Assembly (NCBI GenBank): GCA_028285465.1
Contig: JANQPD010000044.1
Location: forward strand, 1-64,000
Length of the DNA: 64,000 nucleotides
Direction: 5' to 3'
Source: Owenweeksia sp.
Lineage (GTDB): Bacteria > Bacteroidota > Bacteroidia > Flavobacteriales > Schleiferiaceae
This document shows, one piece after another, positions 16,486-24,127 of this stretch. The notes under the pieces are model-generated. The model searched no databases. It was not told where the DNA came from and worked only from the letters and a program-made list of their open reading frames with translations. The stretch's first letter is position 1; every line of letters begins with the position of its first letter. The translations under genes were made by a program, and so were the position numbers.

Positions 16486-18182
16486 GGTATCTGGTCTTTT
16501 AACTCGTTGAACGTGCCGGATTGTATCAATTCTCCATCTTTGAGCAACAATATGCGGTCCATTCTCTTTAGTAGCTTTTCGTCATTAGAAGCCAGGATAA
16601 GCGTTGGGCAGCTGTCGGAGCAGATATACTCAAACCACTTTTCCACCACGCCGCGTTCTACTTCGTGCCAGGTATCTTCCATCAAAAGCAAAGTGTGTTT
16701 ACCCAGCAGACTACGCGCCATAAGAATGCGGCTGCGGATGCTATTTGCCAGCCCTATACCGGAAGGAGGCAAAACCGTTTGCAGGCCATCCGGTAAGCCT
16801 TCTACGAATTTATCCAGGCCGGTAAGCTTTAAGATACTGTGCATGCGGTCTTCCTCCACCTCTTCCCTCTGCAAAGTAATGTTTTCCGTAAGGGAAGCTT
16901 CAAAGATCTCTTCTTCCCTCAGGTTATCTCCTATAGAGGTGCGAAGGCTTTGTATGTCCAGGTGATGCAGGGGAATGTTGTTGTAAAGTAAATTTCCATC
17001 AAACTTATCGAACAATCCGGCCACCAGGTGTAAAAGGGCTGATTTACCGGCCCCCATATTGCCGGCCAGCCCAACCTTCTCGCCAGAGGCAATATCAAAG
17101 CTTACGTTTTTCAGGATCATCCGTTCCTGGTCCTGTGGCGAACGCAACACGATATCTTTGGCAGTAACTGCCAGGCCACGGCTCCGTTCTTTGAGGGGCT
17201 GCCCCCCATCGGTTTGTTCCATTTCGAGATCCGTAACTGCCCCTACTTTCTCCAGGCCGGTCAACACATCATAAATGGTTTCCATGCTGAGGATGAGCTT
17301 TTCCACGGAACTGATCACCAAAAGAATGATGATCTCCGCGGCCACAAACTGCCCGATGTTCATTTCTTGCTGAAACACCAAAAAGCCCCCCAAGATCAAA
17401 AGTGAACCGGTAATCAATACTTTAAGCCCAATCATGGCTCCGTATTGCCGGATCAACACTTTAAAGTGTTTTTGCCGCGCATTCAGGTATTCCATGCTCA
17501 GATCATCGGTCCGTTGCATGGGCAACTTGGTAGAGCCCGCCATTTTAAAGGTAGAGAGGTTACGGGCTACTTCTTCGAGCCATCCCACTAGTTTGTATTT
17601 GTATTTGCTCTCTACCAGGCTAGTGCTAAGCCCCCTTTGTGTGGTAATGTAAAAAAAGGCGATTAGCGACAGTACAAGCAGTACGCCAAATGCAATGAAG
17701 AACGGGTGGTACATAGCCAGTAACAACAGGCCGAAAATGATCTGCAAAGCGGCCAGTGAAAAATCGAATAAGATCTTGGACAGGCCTTTTTGGATGGTAA
17801 GGATGTCGAAAAAGCGATTTACGAGTTCGGGCGCATAGCTGTTCTTTAAGGCGCTTAGTTTGAGGCGTGGTAGACGGAAAGCAAACTCCATGGAGGCATT
17901 GGCAAATATTTTCTGTTGTATGGTTTCCGCACTGGCCAGCTGGTAGATCTGGAAGATACCCGCCAGGGTAAGCCCCACCAGCACCAATACCACCAGCACG
18001 ATCCAGGAAGTAGAAGTAGTGCCACTTTGTATTAAGTTAATAATGGCCTGAATACCCAAAGGGATACTCAGGTTGAGCAAACCATTAAAAAGAGCGTAGA
18101 TATACACGTTTGCCAGAAGATCTTTCTGTGTGGCCAAAAGGCGAAAAAGTCTTCTAATGGGGGTTATTTTTTCTGTTGTCAT
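16479..18182 (-). CDS. ABC exporter subunit with degenerate ATPase domain
   Basis: 567-residue half-transporter: six membrane helices (residues about 20-310) of the type-I exporter fold and a C-terminal nucleotide-binding domain (about 335-567). Walker A is intact (GNMGAGKS, residues 374-381). The other catalytic motifs are altered. The Q-loop position reads GDNLREEEIF with Arg at 422 where Gln is expected. The signature LSGGQ is LANSI (478-482). Walker B ends LLLMED rather than LLLLDE. The switch His is Asn533. No peptidase-C39 domain precedes the membrane part. The gene overlaps TetR upstream (ATGA) and HlyD downstream. The partners indicate a tripartite exporter; whether it hydrolyses ATP normally is doubtful. 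Substrate unknown. Confidence 0.85.
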   Translation of the reverse strand: MTTEKITPIRRLFRLLATQKDLLANVYIYALFNGLLNLSIPLGIQAIINLIQSGTTSTSWIVLVVLVLVGLTLAGIFQIYQLASAETIQQKIFANASMEFAFRLPRLKLSALKNSYAPELVNRFFDILTIQKGLSKILFDFSLAALQIIFGLLLLAMYHPFFIAFGVLLVLSLIAFFYITTQRGLSTSLVESKYKYKLVGWLEEVARNLSTFKMAGSTKLPMQRTDDLSMEYLNARQKHFKVLIRQYGAMIGLKVLITGSLLILGGFLVFQQEMNIGQFVAAEIIILLVISSVEKLILSMETIYDVLTGLEKVGAVTDLEMEQTDGGQPLKERSRGLAVTAKDIVLRSPQDQERMILKNVSFDIASGEKVGLAGNMGAGKSALLHLVAGLFDKFDGNLLYNNIPLHHLDIQSLRTSIGDNLREEEIFEASLTENITLQREEVEEDRMHSILKLTGLDKFVEGLPDGLQTVLPPSGIGLANSIRSRILMARSLLGKHTLLLMEDTWHEVERGVVEKWFEYICSDSCPTLILASNDEKLLKRMDRILLLKDGELIQSGTFNELKDQIPC

Positions 18183-18856
18183 ACGTTTAAAAGGCTAAAA
18201 GCCATTTGGGTGAAAAACTCTGTTTCATCTCCACTGTTTTGGCTACAATCCGTAAGCGAAGGAAGGTGCACACTAAAATAACTTTGAAGATGTGCGCCTT
18301 CTAAAATGGTAGTGACCATAGTGTGGGGATGTTTAAAGTTAGGCTCTATTTCAACAACGGTTTCACTTATACGGTTGATGAGACGTTTGTAGGCACGAAA
18401 GTAGCCTAGTTTGTTTTCCTCATCAACTTCTTTGGTCAAAAAAGCTTTAGTGCTTTCAGAGATCACGATCTGGTGCAGCAATGTTTCATTGATGTGTGTG
18501 AAATTAGAATCCTGGTTTACCTGCTCCGTAACCACTTTAATTGCTTTGGCCAAACGCGCCTTGGGGTCTTCCAGGTTTACCGTGGCAAAGACCAGTCTGT
18601 ATTCCTGCCAACTCCAATACCAGTTGATAAGGTATACCAGGAGCATGTGTTTGTTTTCAAAATAGCGGTAAACCGTACTTTCCGGTGAACCGATGCGCAC
18701 ACCTAATTTTTTGAATGTAAAGGCATCAAAACCTATTTCATGGATAAGCTCAATACCATGCTGTACCATACGCCTTCCCAATTCCGTAGAATCCGGGTCT
18801 TTAAGATACAACTGGGCCGGTATCTGTATTTTTAAGCTACCCAGCAAACCATGCAT
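18179..18856 (-). CDS. TetR/AcrR-family transcriptional regulator
   Basis: 225-residue DNA-binding regulator that probably controls the exporter operon it heads. The N-terminal HTH covers residues about 25-70: RRMVQHGIELIHEIGFDAFTF and LGVRIGSPESTVYRYFENKHMLL, the latter being the typical recognition helix and Y-x-Y/F-F-x-x-K motif. The ligand/dimer domain is helical and diverged. The frame could begin 24 codons earlier, which would add a hydrophobic stretch, but the ATG at 18856 is preceded by AAGGAG at a spacing of 4 and by a promoter element that would lie inside the longer version. The stop overlaps the ABC start as ATGA. Confidence 0.85.
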   Translation of the reverse strand: MHGLLGSLKIQIPAQLYLKDPDSTELGRRMVQHGIELIHEIGFDAFTFKKLGVRIGSPESTVYRYFENKHMLLVYLINWYWSWQEYRLVFATVNLEDPKARLAKAIKVVTEQVNQDSNFTHINETLLHQIVISESTKAFLTKEVDEENKLGYFRAYKRLINRISETVVEIEPNFKHPHTMVTTILEGAHLQSYFSVHLPSLTDCSQNSGDETEFFTQMAFSLLNV

Positions 18857-18883
18857 TACTCCTTTTTTTGAATTACTCACACG

Positions 18884-18891
18884 CAAATATA
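18884..18891 (-). promoter_or_regulatory. -7 promoter element of the exporter operon
   Basis: On the minus strand the sequence is TATATTTG, an exact TAnnTTTG match, ending 27 bases before the TetR ATG. It overlaps a perfect palindrome at 18890-18906 that could be the repressor site. Confidence 0.6.
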
Positions 18892-18906
18892 ATAGTATTA
18901 CTATTA
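18890..18906. promoter_or_regulatory. Candidate TetR operator palindrome
   Basis: TAATAGT-ATT-ACTATTA: two perfect 7-base arms around a 3-base centre, sitting just upstream of and touching the -7 element of the operon. Position and symmetry fit an autoregulatory TetR-type operator. It is AT-rich, so chance formation cannot be dismissed. Confidence 0.5.
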
Positions 18907-19045
18907 AAAAAGCGATAAAAGCAATCATTTTGTATCCGATTATTGTCTACCATCACTCAATAAATTGAAAAACAGATGTTTGAAATAACATAAAACAAAC
19001 GCAGAAGGACTTTCCCATTCATTAGGTGAGATGTCTCCGGGAAAA

Positions 19046-19861
19046 TCAATCATCTTTCCAGCGGTAGAAGGGAGCGGCAATAAAGTAAACGCCATAGCTC
19101 ATAGTGCCGAAGGCAATGGCTGAGAGCAGGAGGGGGCCATACCAGTAGCCTATAAAGAAGTCGAGCATACTTTCACTCCCGTTGGCCAAGCTCGAATCCG
19201 TATAGTAAATGGAGAAGGCAAACAAAACGGAAATAATCAGGAGGGCCAATCCGTAGAAAAAATACCCTGTGAACCCTAATACCTTAGCGGGTTTGGGCGC
19301 GAAATTGTGAAAGCGCTTACCGGTGAGCATAGTAGTGTATTTCTCCGTGAAGGCCAGGTAAAACAGCGAAATGGCATTCCCTAAAAGGGCTACGGATACC
19401 GCAGCGATCACCCACTTCCCCTGCGGTGTGAACAGATACTTTTTAAGGCCCGTCTCATCTGCACCATATTGAAATGTACCCGCATAGAATTTATACAATT
19501 GCCAAACGGCATGGCCCCCGAGCGCTAAATAAAAAAAGAACGGGCCAAGCCAGGTAATCCGCACAAAATACCCATGCAAGTCTTTTTTATACCCTTCTGT
19601 ATTGAGCAACATTTGCAAAAGCTTCCAGGCGGAATAGCAAAGTATAGCCAGGCTCAACAACATAACCACCGCCCGGCCATACCAACCAAAGGTGATGATA
19701 TATTTTATAATGCTGAATAGCTTTACCGGGTTGTCTCCCGTGCCAAATGCGGCCATAAGAATAAGTGTACCGAAAATAACATAAATGAGGCCTTTGCCTA
19801 TAAGCCCGGTTTGCGCAATGCGCTTTACACTATGGGTATAATGCGTCTGATGATGGGTCAA
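19046..19861 (-). CDS. DUF1206 membrane protein
   Basis: 271-residue inner-membrane protein made of three similar two-helix units, the layout of DUF1206 proteins. The first unit contains IAQTGLIGKGLIYVIFGTLI and the later units repeat the R/K-x-x-x-GY/GF-x-x-x-G-x-x-Y/FFxxG pattern (for example LGFTGYFFYGLALLIISVLF). The family has no known activity; members often sit near stress or envelope genes. The start used is a TTG at 19861, four bases after the stop of the beta-barrel gene, because it retains the short polar N-terminus and gives tight operon spacing. It is the last gene of a five-gene minus-strand run. Confidence 0.75.
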   Translation of the reverse strand: MTHHQTHYTHSVKRIAQTGLIGKGLIYVIFGTLILMAAFGTGDNPVKLFSIIKYIITFGWYGRAVVMLLSLAILCYSAWKLLQMLLNTEGYKKDLHGYFVRITWLGPFFFYLALGGHAVWQLYKFYAGTFQYGADETGLKKYLFTPQGKWVIAAVSVALLGNAISLFYLAFTEKYTTMLTGKRFHNFAPKPAKVLGFTGYFFYGLALLIISVLFAFSIYYTDSSLANGSESMLDFFIGYWYGPLLLSAIAFGTMSYGVYFIAAPFYRWKDD

Positions 19862-19865
19862 TGGG

Positions 19866-20609
19866 TCAGTTATTTGTATTGAGGGGGGTATTTTGCTGCC
19901 CTTGCGGCAAACCTCTTAAAAAGTTGTATCGCAAGCCTAAACTTAATCCAAAGCTGCTAAAGTTGTTTATTAAAAGAGGGGATAGATTGCTTTGTTCTTC
20001 CGATTGTACTATCCGGTTTAAAGGGCCGCTGATGTTATGCCTTACCGCTAACCAAAGCGATACCACCTCACTTGCCTGCAGGTTAAGTCTGAGCCCATAG
20101 TGCACAGTAAAGGCCGTACTGCTCTCACTCCATTGCTCGTTAAAGAAAACGCCTTGGTTGGCATGTGTTAAAAATCCGGCACCTGCAACGGGGCCTATTG
20201 AAACGGAGGACTGCAATGGATACAAATAGGTTATGGACAATTGGATATTGGTATACTGCCAGTTGTTCACCAGTTGACCCGAAACCGTACTATCGTCAGG
20301 TGGCGTATAGCGCGCATTTTGCTCCGTTTCGCTTACACGATTTTGCACAAATTCTACACCTGCCGTAAAACGCGGTGAAACGAAAAAACCCAGGCTTCCC
20401 CCATAACTGTATCCTATACGCATCCGCTCATAATACCTGTACAAAGCATTATGCCCAATGCCTGCCGCGGGATTTTTAAATGTGTGATAACGCACCCCTC
20501 CGTTCAGGTCAACAAAGAATATAGGGGGCGTACGCTCAGCTGCTGATCCTTCCTGCGCATACAAAGAAGCGGAGAACAATAACAAAATGAAAAGGACAGT
20601 AGCTTTCAC
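19866..20609 (-). CDS. Outer-membrane beta-barrel protein
   Basis: 247 residues with a signal peptide (residues 1-18, KATVLFILLLFSASLYA, cleaved before QEG). It has alternating polar/hydrophobic strands separated by turns, ending in a hydrophobic strand (GLSLGLRYNF) that resembles a barrel closing strand, then a short polar tail. Typical of 8-10-stranded porin-like or OmpW/OmpX-like proteins, though I cannot assign a family. The GTG start at 20609 begins the signal peptide. It is 6 bases downstream of the GNAT gene and 4 bases upstream of the DUF1206 gene, so it is almost certainly cotranscribed. Confidence 0.65.
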   Translation of the reverse strand: MKATVLFILLLFSASLYAQEGSAAERTPPIFFVDLNGGVRYHTFKNPAAGIGHNALYRYYERMRIGYSYGGSLGFFVSPRFTAGVEFVQNRVSETEQNARYTPPDDSTVSGQLVNNWQYTNIQLSITYLYPLQSSVSIGPVAGAGFLTHANQGVFFNEQWSESSTAFTVHYGLRLNLQASEVVSLWLAVRHNISGPLNRIVQSEEQSNLSPLLINNFSSFGLSLGLRYNFLRGLPQGQQNTPLNTNN

Positions 20610-20615
20610 GGCAGA

Positions 20616-20900
20616 CTAACTCAAAACGTCCCGTATAGTTTTATTGCGGGCAAAAACGGAACTGGCAAAAGGGCAGAGCGGTAAAATGCGAAAGCCGCTT
20701 TCGCGTGCGAACTCAATAATATACATGAGGATTTTCTTTCCTACTCCATTCCCCCGGTAGGCATCTTCTACGTGGGTATGATCTACGATCATCAGGCTTT
20801 CACCCGCCATGGTATAGGTGATCTCTCCCATTGGGTTTCCCTCATCTTCCATGTAAAAACGTCCTTTATGCCCCGCTTCTTCCCTTAACACTTCGCTCAT
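20616..20900 (-). CDS. Small GNAT-like N-acetyltransferase (COG2388 type)
   Basis: 94-residue acyl-CoA-binding acetyltransferase of the short GNAT type related to human GTLF3B/YjdJ. It has MGEITYTMAGESLMIVDHTHVEDAYRGNGVGKKIL, in which RGNGVGKK is the pyrophosphate-binding loop, and RILPLCPFASSVFARN at the C-terminal end, the hallmark of this subfamily. Complete with an ATG start. Substrate unknown. It lies in a five-gene run between the DCC and beta-barrel genes, with gaps of 23 and 6 bases. Confidence 0.85.
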   Translation of the reverse strand: MSEVLREEAGHKGRFYMEDEGNPMGEITYTMAGESLMIVDHTHVEDAYRGNGVGKKILMYIIEFARESGFRILPLCPFASSVFARNKTIRDVLS

Positions 20901-20923
20901 CCGGTAAAACTATAATGTGGAGA

Positions 20924-21400
20924 TTATCTGTAAATATATACCAGGTAAAGAATAATGGCGATGTAGATCAGCCAAAAAGGACGTACTTCAAGCGGGTTGC
21001 TGCCAAAAAGAGCCTTGGTAAGCTTAAACATGAAGTTCCTGTGATCGGCAACGTATTGATAAAGGCGGTCGCTCAGCTTTCGAAACCAGGTATATCTCTC
21101 ATACCATTTATCCAGAAAAGCCCATTTGCTTTTGGTATAGGTTAATGTGCGGTAAGCGGAGCGGGGACCTGAAAAGATCTCTCCGCCGGGTTCAATGAGC
21201 CGGCTGGCTTCTTTGAAGTATTCTACTTCAATATCGGGAAAATCGGGTGCAGCTTCCTGGTAAGGGCGGTAATACACCTTATCTCCGGTAAGCTTTTTCC
21301 AGCGTGTGGTCCAGTATGCACAAAATCCACAGTGGCCATCCCATACCATTACAGGGGTGTTCACCGGTGGATTTTTAGTTTTGCTTATCTTCCTGAACAA
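20924..21400 (-). CDS. DCC1-like thiol-disulfide oxidoreductase family protein
   Basis: 158 residues of the DUF393/DCC family. The N-terminal thioredoxin-like motif is VWDGHCGFCAYWTTRW, with Cys24 and Cys27 as the CxxC pair. A second conserved block GPRSAYRTLTYT and a C-terminal hydrophobic helix (FWLIYIAIILYLVYIYR) suggest membrane attachment. Family members are proposed to be thiol-disulfide oxidoreductases, and some are fused to vitamin-K-dependent carboxylase-like domains; no such partner is nearby. The frame starts with a TTG at 21400; the next ATG lies only three residues before the CxxC strand and would remove the first beta strand, so the TTG is kept. Confidence 0.8.
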   Translation of the reverse strand: MFRKISKTKNPPVNTPVMVWDGHCGFCAYWTTRWKKLTGDKVYYRPYQEAAPDFPDIEVEYFKEASRLIEPGGEIFSGPRSAYRTLTYTKSKWAFLDKWYERYTWFRKLSDRLYQYVADHRNFMFKLTKALFGSNPLEVRPFWLIYIAIILYLVYIYR

Positions 21401-21428
21401 GGTACATAATTTGCCACAAAAGTAGTGT

Positions 21429-22073
21429 CTATAAAGACGTCATGGCTTTGTTTAAAGGGGTAGGGCCATCGAGCATTTCTATCACTTTTTTATTGAGGTT
21501 AGACGCATCAATGGCATATGTTATGGCTCCGGCGACATTATCTCTGCTTATAGTGTTTTGCTTATCAAAGGCCAGATTTTCCGCAACCTCGACATTGCCC
21601 TTGCCCGGCTCATCCGTAAGCCTGCCCGGACGCAAAATGGTATAATCGAGCCCGCTTTGAACCAGGAGCTGGTCTGCTTCCGATTTAGCCGTATAATAGT
21701 GCCTCATGTTATCCGGCATCTCCGAAGGCCTGTTGGTACCCAGTGCGCTCACCATTACAAAGCGCCCAACTTTGTGTCTTACGCTTTCGTCAATGGCTTT
21801 TTTAGCCCCTTGCAGGTCCACCGCCAGTGTTTTATCGGGGCCGGTGTGGGCACCACTACCTGCGGTAAATACCACTACATCGGGTTTGTGCGCAAAAGCA
21901 GGCGACAGATCTTTTTCCAGGTCTGACACAACCGGAGGAACATGTGGTTTTTCGAATTGCGCGCATTGCGCTTCATTGCGTACCATGGCAATTACTTCAT
22001 GCTGTTGTTTGGCCAGTATAGTTACTACTTTTTTGCCAACTTTTCCGTTGGCTCCTATTATCAGAACTTTCAT
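21429..22073 (-). CDS. NAD(P)-binding SDR-family (NmrA-like) protein
   Basis: 214-residue Rossmann protein of the atypical short-chain dehydrogenase class. Residues 1-14 hold the dinucleotide motif VLIIGANGKVGKKV (G-x-x-G-x-x-G). VVFTAGSGAHTGP marks the end of strand 4, RFVMVSALG precedes the active-site region, and YYTAKSEADQLLVQSGLDYTILRPG carries the Y-x-x-x-K pair and the LRPG substrate-loop motif. Homologues such as YwnB and YhfK probably sense or reduce small ligands; the substrate is unknown. It is the first gene of the five-gene run SDR-DCC-GNAT-barrel-DUF1206, starts with ATG, and lies just below a terminator. Confidence 0.85.
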   Translation of the reverse strand: MKVLIIGANGKVGKKVVTILAKQQHEVIAMVRNEAQCAQFEKPHVPPVVSDLEKDLSPAFAHKPDVVVFTAGSGAHTGPDKTLAVDLQGAKKAIDESVRHKVGRFVMVSALGTNRPSEMPDNMRHYYTAKSEADQLLVQSGLDYTILRPGRLTDEPGKGNVEVAENLAFDKQNTISRDNVAGAITYAIDASNLNKKVIEMLDGPTPLNKAMTSL

Positions 22074-22109
22074 GTTGTTGATTTTTAGTTAAATGATGAT
22101 TATCGACAT

Positions 22110-22135
22110 AAAAAAACCACGCTTAGGCGTGGTTT
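22110..22135 (-). terminator. Rho-independent terminator of the small lipoprotein gene
   Basis: A perfect 9-bp stem (AAACCACGC with GCGTGGTTT) and a 4-base loop TTAG. On the minus strand it is followed by seven T residues. It separates the 77-aa lipoprotein gene from the SDR operon. Confidence 0.8.
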
Positions 22136-22155
22136 CACAATGGTTTGAAGATGGC

Positions 22156-22389
22156 CTATTTATCGTCATCTATTTCAATATTACCGGAAACGCCTCCGCT
22201 AACATTGCCCTCTTTATCTACATTAGCCTCAAGGCTTATACTGCTTTCCTCCTCTTCTGCGGGTGCAGGTGTAGAGGTTGTCGTTTCTTTTTCAATAATT
22301 ACCGTATCGGATTTTTCTTCTCCGCTGTTGCAGGCAACGGCAAAAAACAAAGTACCTACGGCTAGCATTGCAAACATTCCTTTTTTCAT
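22156..22389 (-). CDS. Small acidic lipoprotein, 77 aa
   Basis: The signal peptide MKKGMFAMLAVGTLFFAVAC ends in a VAC lipobox (Cys20). The mature part is about 57 residues, very acidic and rich in Thr/Pro/Glu, with no fold I recognise: a TTTSTPAPAEEEESS linker and a C-terminal GNVSGGVSGNIEIDDDK segment. It is probably a periplasmic lipoprotein anchored to the inner or outer membrane. It stands alone, bounded by its own terminator downstream and a divergent gene upstream. Signal, lipobox and terminator together make this a real small gene. Confidence 0.7.
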   Translation of the reverse strand: MKKGMFAMLAVGTLFFAVACNSGEEKSDTVIIEKETTTSTPAPAEEEESSISLEANVDKEGNVSGGVSGNIEIDDDK

Positions 22390-22606
22390 AATCGTGTTGC
22401 TATTGGTTTAACGTAATACATTGTTCAACATACTTTCCCCTATAAAGGTTCGAAACACCTGGGTTTTAGTTAAAATAGCGGCACAAAAGCCTGCACATTG
22501 CCTGGTAAACAGTGTTGGAAAACTGATCTATCACAAACCTCCTTTTGTTCCGCCAAGTTTATTTCTGTTGTTGTGAACGCTTTTTGGTATAAGCCGTTGA
22601 AAGGGT

Positions 22607-23218
22607 ATGGAAGTGATCTATAAAAACATACGCGAGAAACGCATCAAACTTATATTCAAAGAGGTGCTGAACCATTACCCGGCATTAAAGCAAACCCGCA
22701 TCGTACTACATCAAAAAAAAATGCCTAAGACCACTATGCGGGCACAACCTGAGCTTTTCAGCTTATGGCAAAACACGCCTACGTATAAAGTGGAACTGAG
22801 CAACAATACAGACCTGGCCGATATGGTGCGCATAAGTGAGGTTCCGGATGATGTACTGTACGGTTGGTTTGCCCATGAAATAGGCCATGTAATGGATTAC
22901 CTGGAAAGAGGTTTTTTCGGCATGATCTGGTTTGGCCTTCGCTATTACTTTTCAGTGCGCTTCAGGATAAGGACAGAACATAAAGCAGATAAGATTGCCA
23001 TCCGGCACGGCCTTGCGGAAAGCATATTGATCACCAAAAGACATATACTGGAACACTGCGACTTGCCCGAAAAATATAAAAAGAGAATCCGCAAATACTA
23101 TATGTCGGCAGATAATGTAATGCAATTGCAAAAAGCGGAAAAAAATACCCAGTTAAAAATGGATGAAGTGGATATCCTGAACCCTTCTTCTTTTGCGCTT
23201 AAAGGGGAAAAGTCCTGA
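22607..23218 (+). CDS. Small gluzincin-like zinc metalloprotein
   Basis: 203 residues, no signal peptide. The key motif is WFAHEIGHVMDYLE with HEIGH at residues 90-94, the HExxH zinc signature, followed about 30 residues later by TEHKAD (Glu124 to Asp128), which offers a third ligand as in M48 and minigluzincin families. A hydrophobic segment between them (FFGMIWFGLRYYF) may be a membrane-associated hairpin. The C-terminal third is charged and helical. I infer a cytoplasmic or membrane-associated metallopeptidase of unknown target. ATG start with a purine-rich AAAGGG upstream. The 3' end overlaps the convergent HMG-CoA lyase-like gene by 20 bases. Confidence 0.65.
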   Translation: MEVIYKNIREKRIKLIFKEVLNHYPALKQTRIVLHQKKMPKTTMRAQPELFSLWQNTPTYKVELSNNTDLADMVRISEVPDDVLYGWFAHEIGHVMDYLERGFFGMIWFGLRYYFSVRFRIRTEHKADKIAIRHGLAESILITKRHILEHCDLPEKYKKRIRKYYMSADNVMQLQKAEKNTQLKMDEVDILNPSSFALKGEKS

Positions 23219-24098
23219 GTGCCACATTGTAAGCACTCTCAAAAGCCAGTGGGTTCAAACCTGCCGACAGTTTCTTTTCCTGCACAAAAGACAATAGCTT
23301 TTCCGTGGGCATATTGCCTACCAGGTCGTCTGCAGCCATGGGGCAACCGCCAAAGCCTTTTATAGCCGCGTCAAACCTGCGGCAACCACTTTCATAAGCG
23401 GCCTCTATTTTCTCATGCCAGCTATCCGGGGTGGTGTGCAAATGTGCACCAAACTCTACCTGGGGAAAAGCGGGTATAAGGTTTGAAAAAAGATAGTGGA
23501 TGCTATCCGGGTTGGATGTACCAATCGTATCGGATAAAGAAATAATACGGGCGCCCATATCCGCCAGTTTAGAAACCCAGCGCTCCACGATATCTACGCT
23601 CCAGGGCTCCCTATAGGGGTTCCCAAAGCCCATGGAAAGATAAGCTACCACCTGTTTGTTTTTTCTTACGGCCATATCAATGATCTTGCCCAACAACTTC
23701 TGCGACTCGGCTATGCTTTTATTTGTATTGCGCTTTTGAAATATTTCAGAAATGGAAAAAGGGTAGCCCAGGTAATCGATCTCTTCAAATTTCAATGCTT
23801 CTTCCGCTCCGCGTTTATTAGCAACTATGGCCAACAGTTTCGTTTTGGTTTTCCGGAGATCCAGACCGCGTAACACCATAGAGGTATCGCGCAGTTGGGG
23901 GATGGCTTTTGGAGACACGAAACTTCCAAAATCCAGGGTGTCAAAACCTACTTTAAGCAGTGCGTTGATGTAATCGATCTTTTGAGCCGTCGGAATAAAG
24001 GTATGGATGCCTTGCATAGCATCGCGAGGGCATTCGATAATTTTTATGGTTGAATCGGTTTGCAACGCCTTAGGAGATTTGCTGCAAAGTAAGCACAA
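23199..24098 (-). CDS. Hydroxymethylglutaryl-CoA lyase-like protein
   Basis: TIM-barrel enzyme of the HMG-CoA lyase/isopropylmalate synthase superfamily. In the standard reaction HMG-CoA is cleaved to acetyl-CoA and acetoacetate in leucine breakdown. IIECPRDAMQGIHTFIPT carries the catalytic R-D pair, FGAHLHTTPDSW the metal-binding H-x-H, and GFGGCPMAADDLVGNMPTE the catalytic-Cys loop, here in the diverged form common in Bacteroidota. The frame opens with TTG codons at 24098 or 24065; similarity begins right after the second, which has AAGG four bases upstream, so the true start may be 24065. It is the last gene of the LmbE-33aa-SSS-lyase run, 29 bases after the symporter. Confidence 0.82.
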   Translation of the reverse strand: MCLLCSKSPKALQTDSTIKIIECPRDAMQGIHTFIPTAQKIDYINALLKVGFDTLDFGSFVSPKAIPQLRDTSMVLRGLDLRKTKTKLLAIVANKRGAEEALKFEEIDYLGYPFSISEIFQKRNTNKSIAESQKLLGKIIDMAVRKNKQVVAYLSMGFGNPYREPWSVDIVERWVSKLADMGARIISLSDTIGTSNPDSIHYLFSNLIPAFPQVEFGAHLHTTPDSWHEKIEAAYESGCRRFDAAIKGFGGCPMAADDLVGNMPTEKLLSFVQEKKLSAGLNPLAFESAYNVALRTFPL

Positions 24099-24127
24099 AA
24101 GCCAGCATCAGAAAAGGGCAGGCAAGA

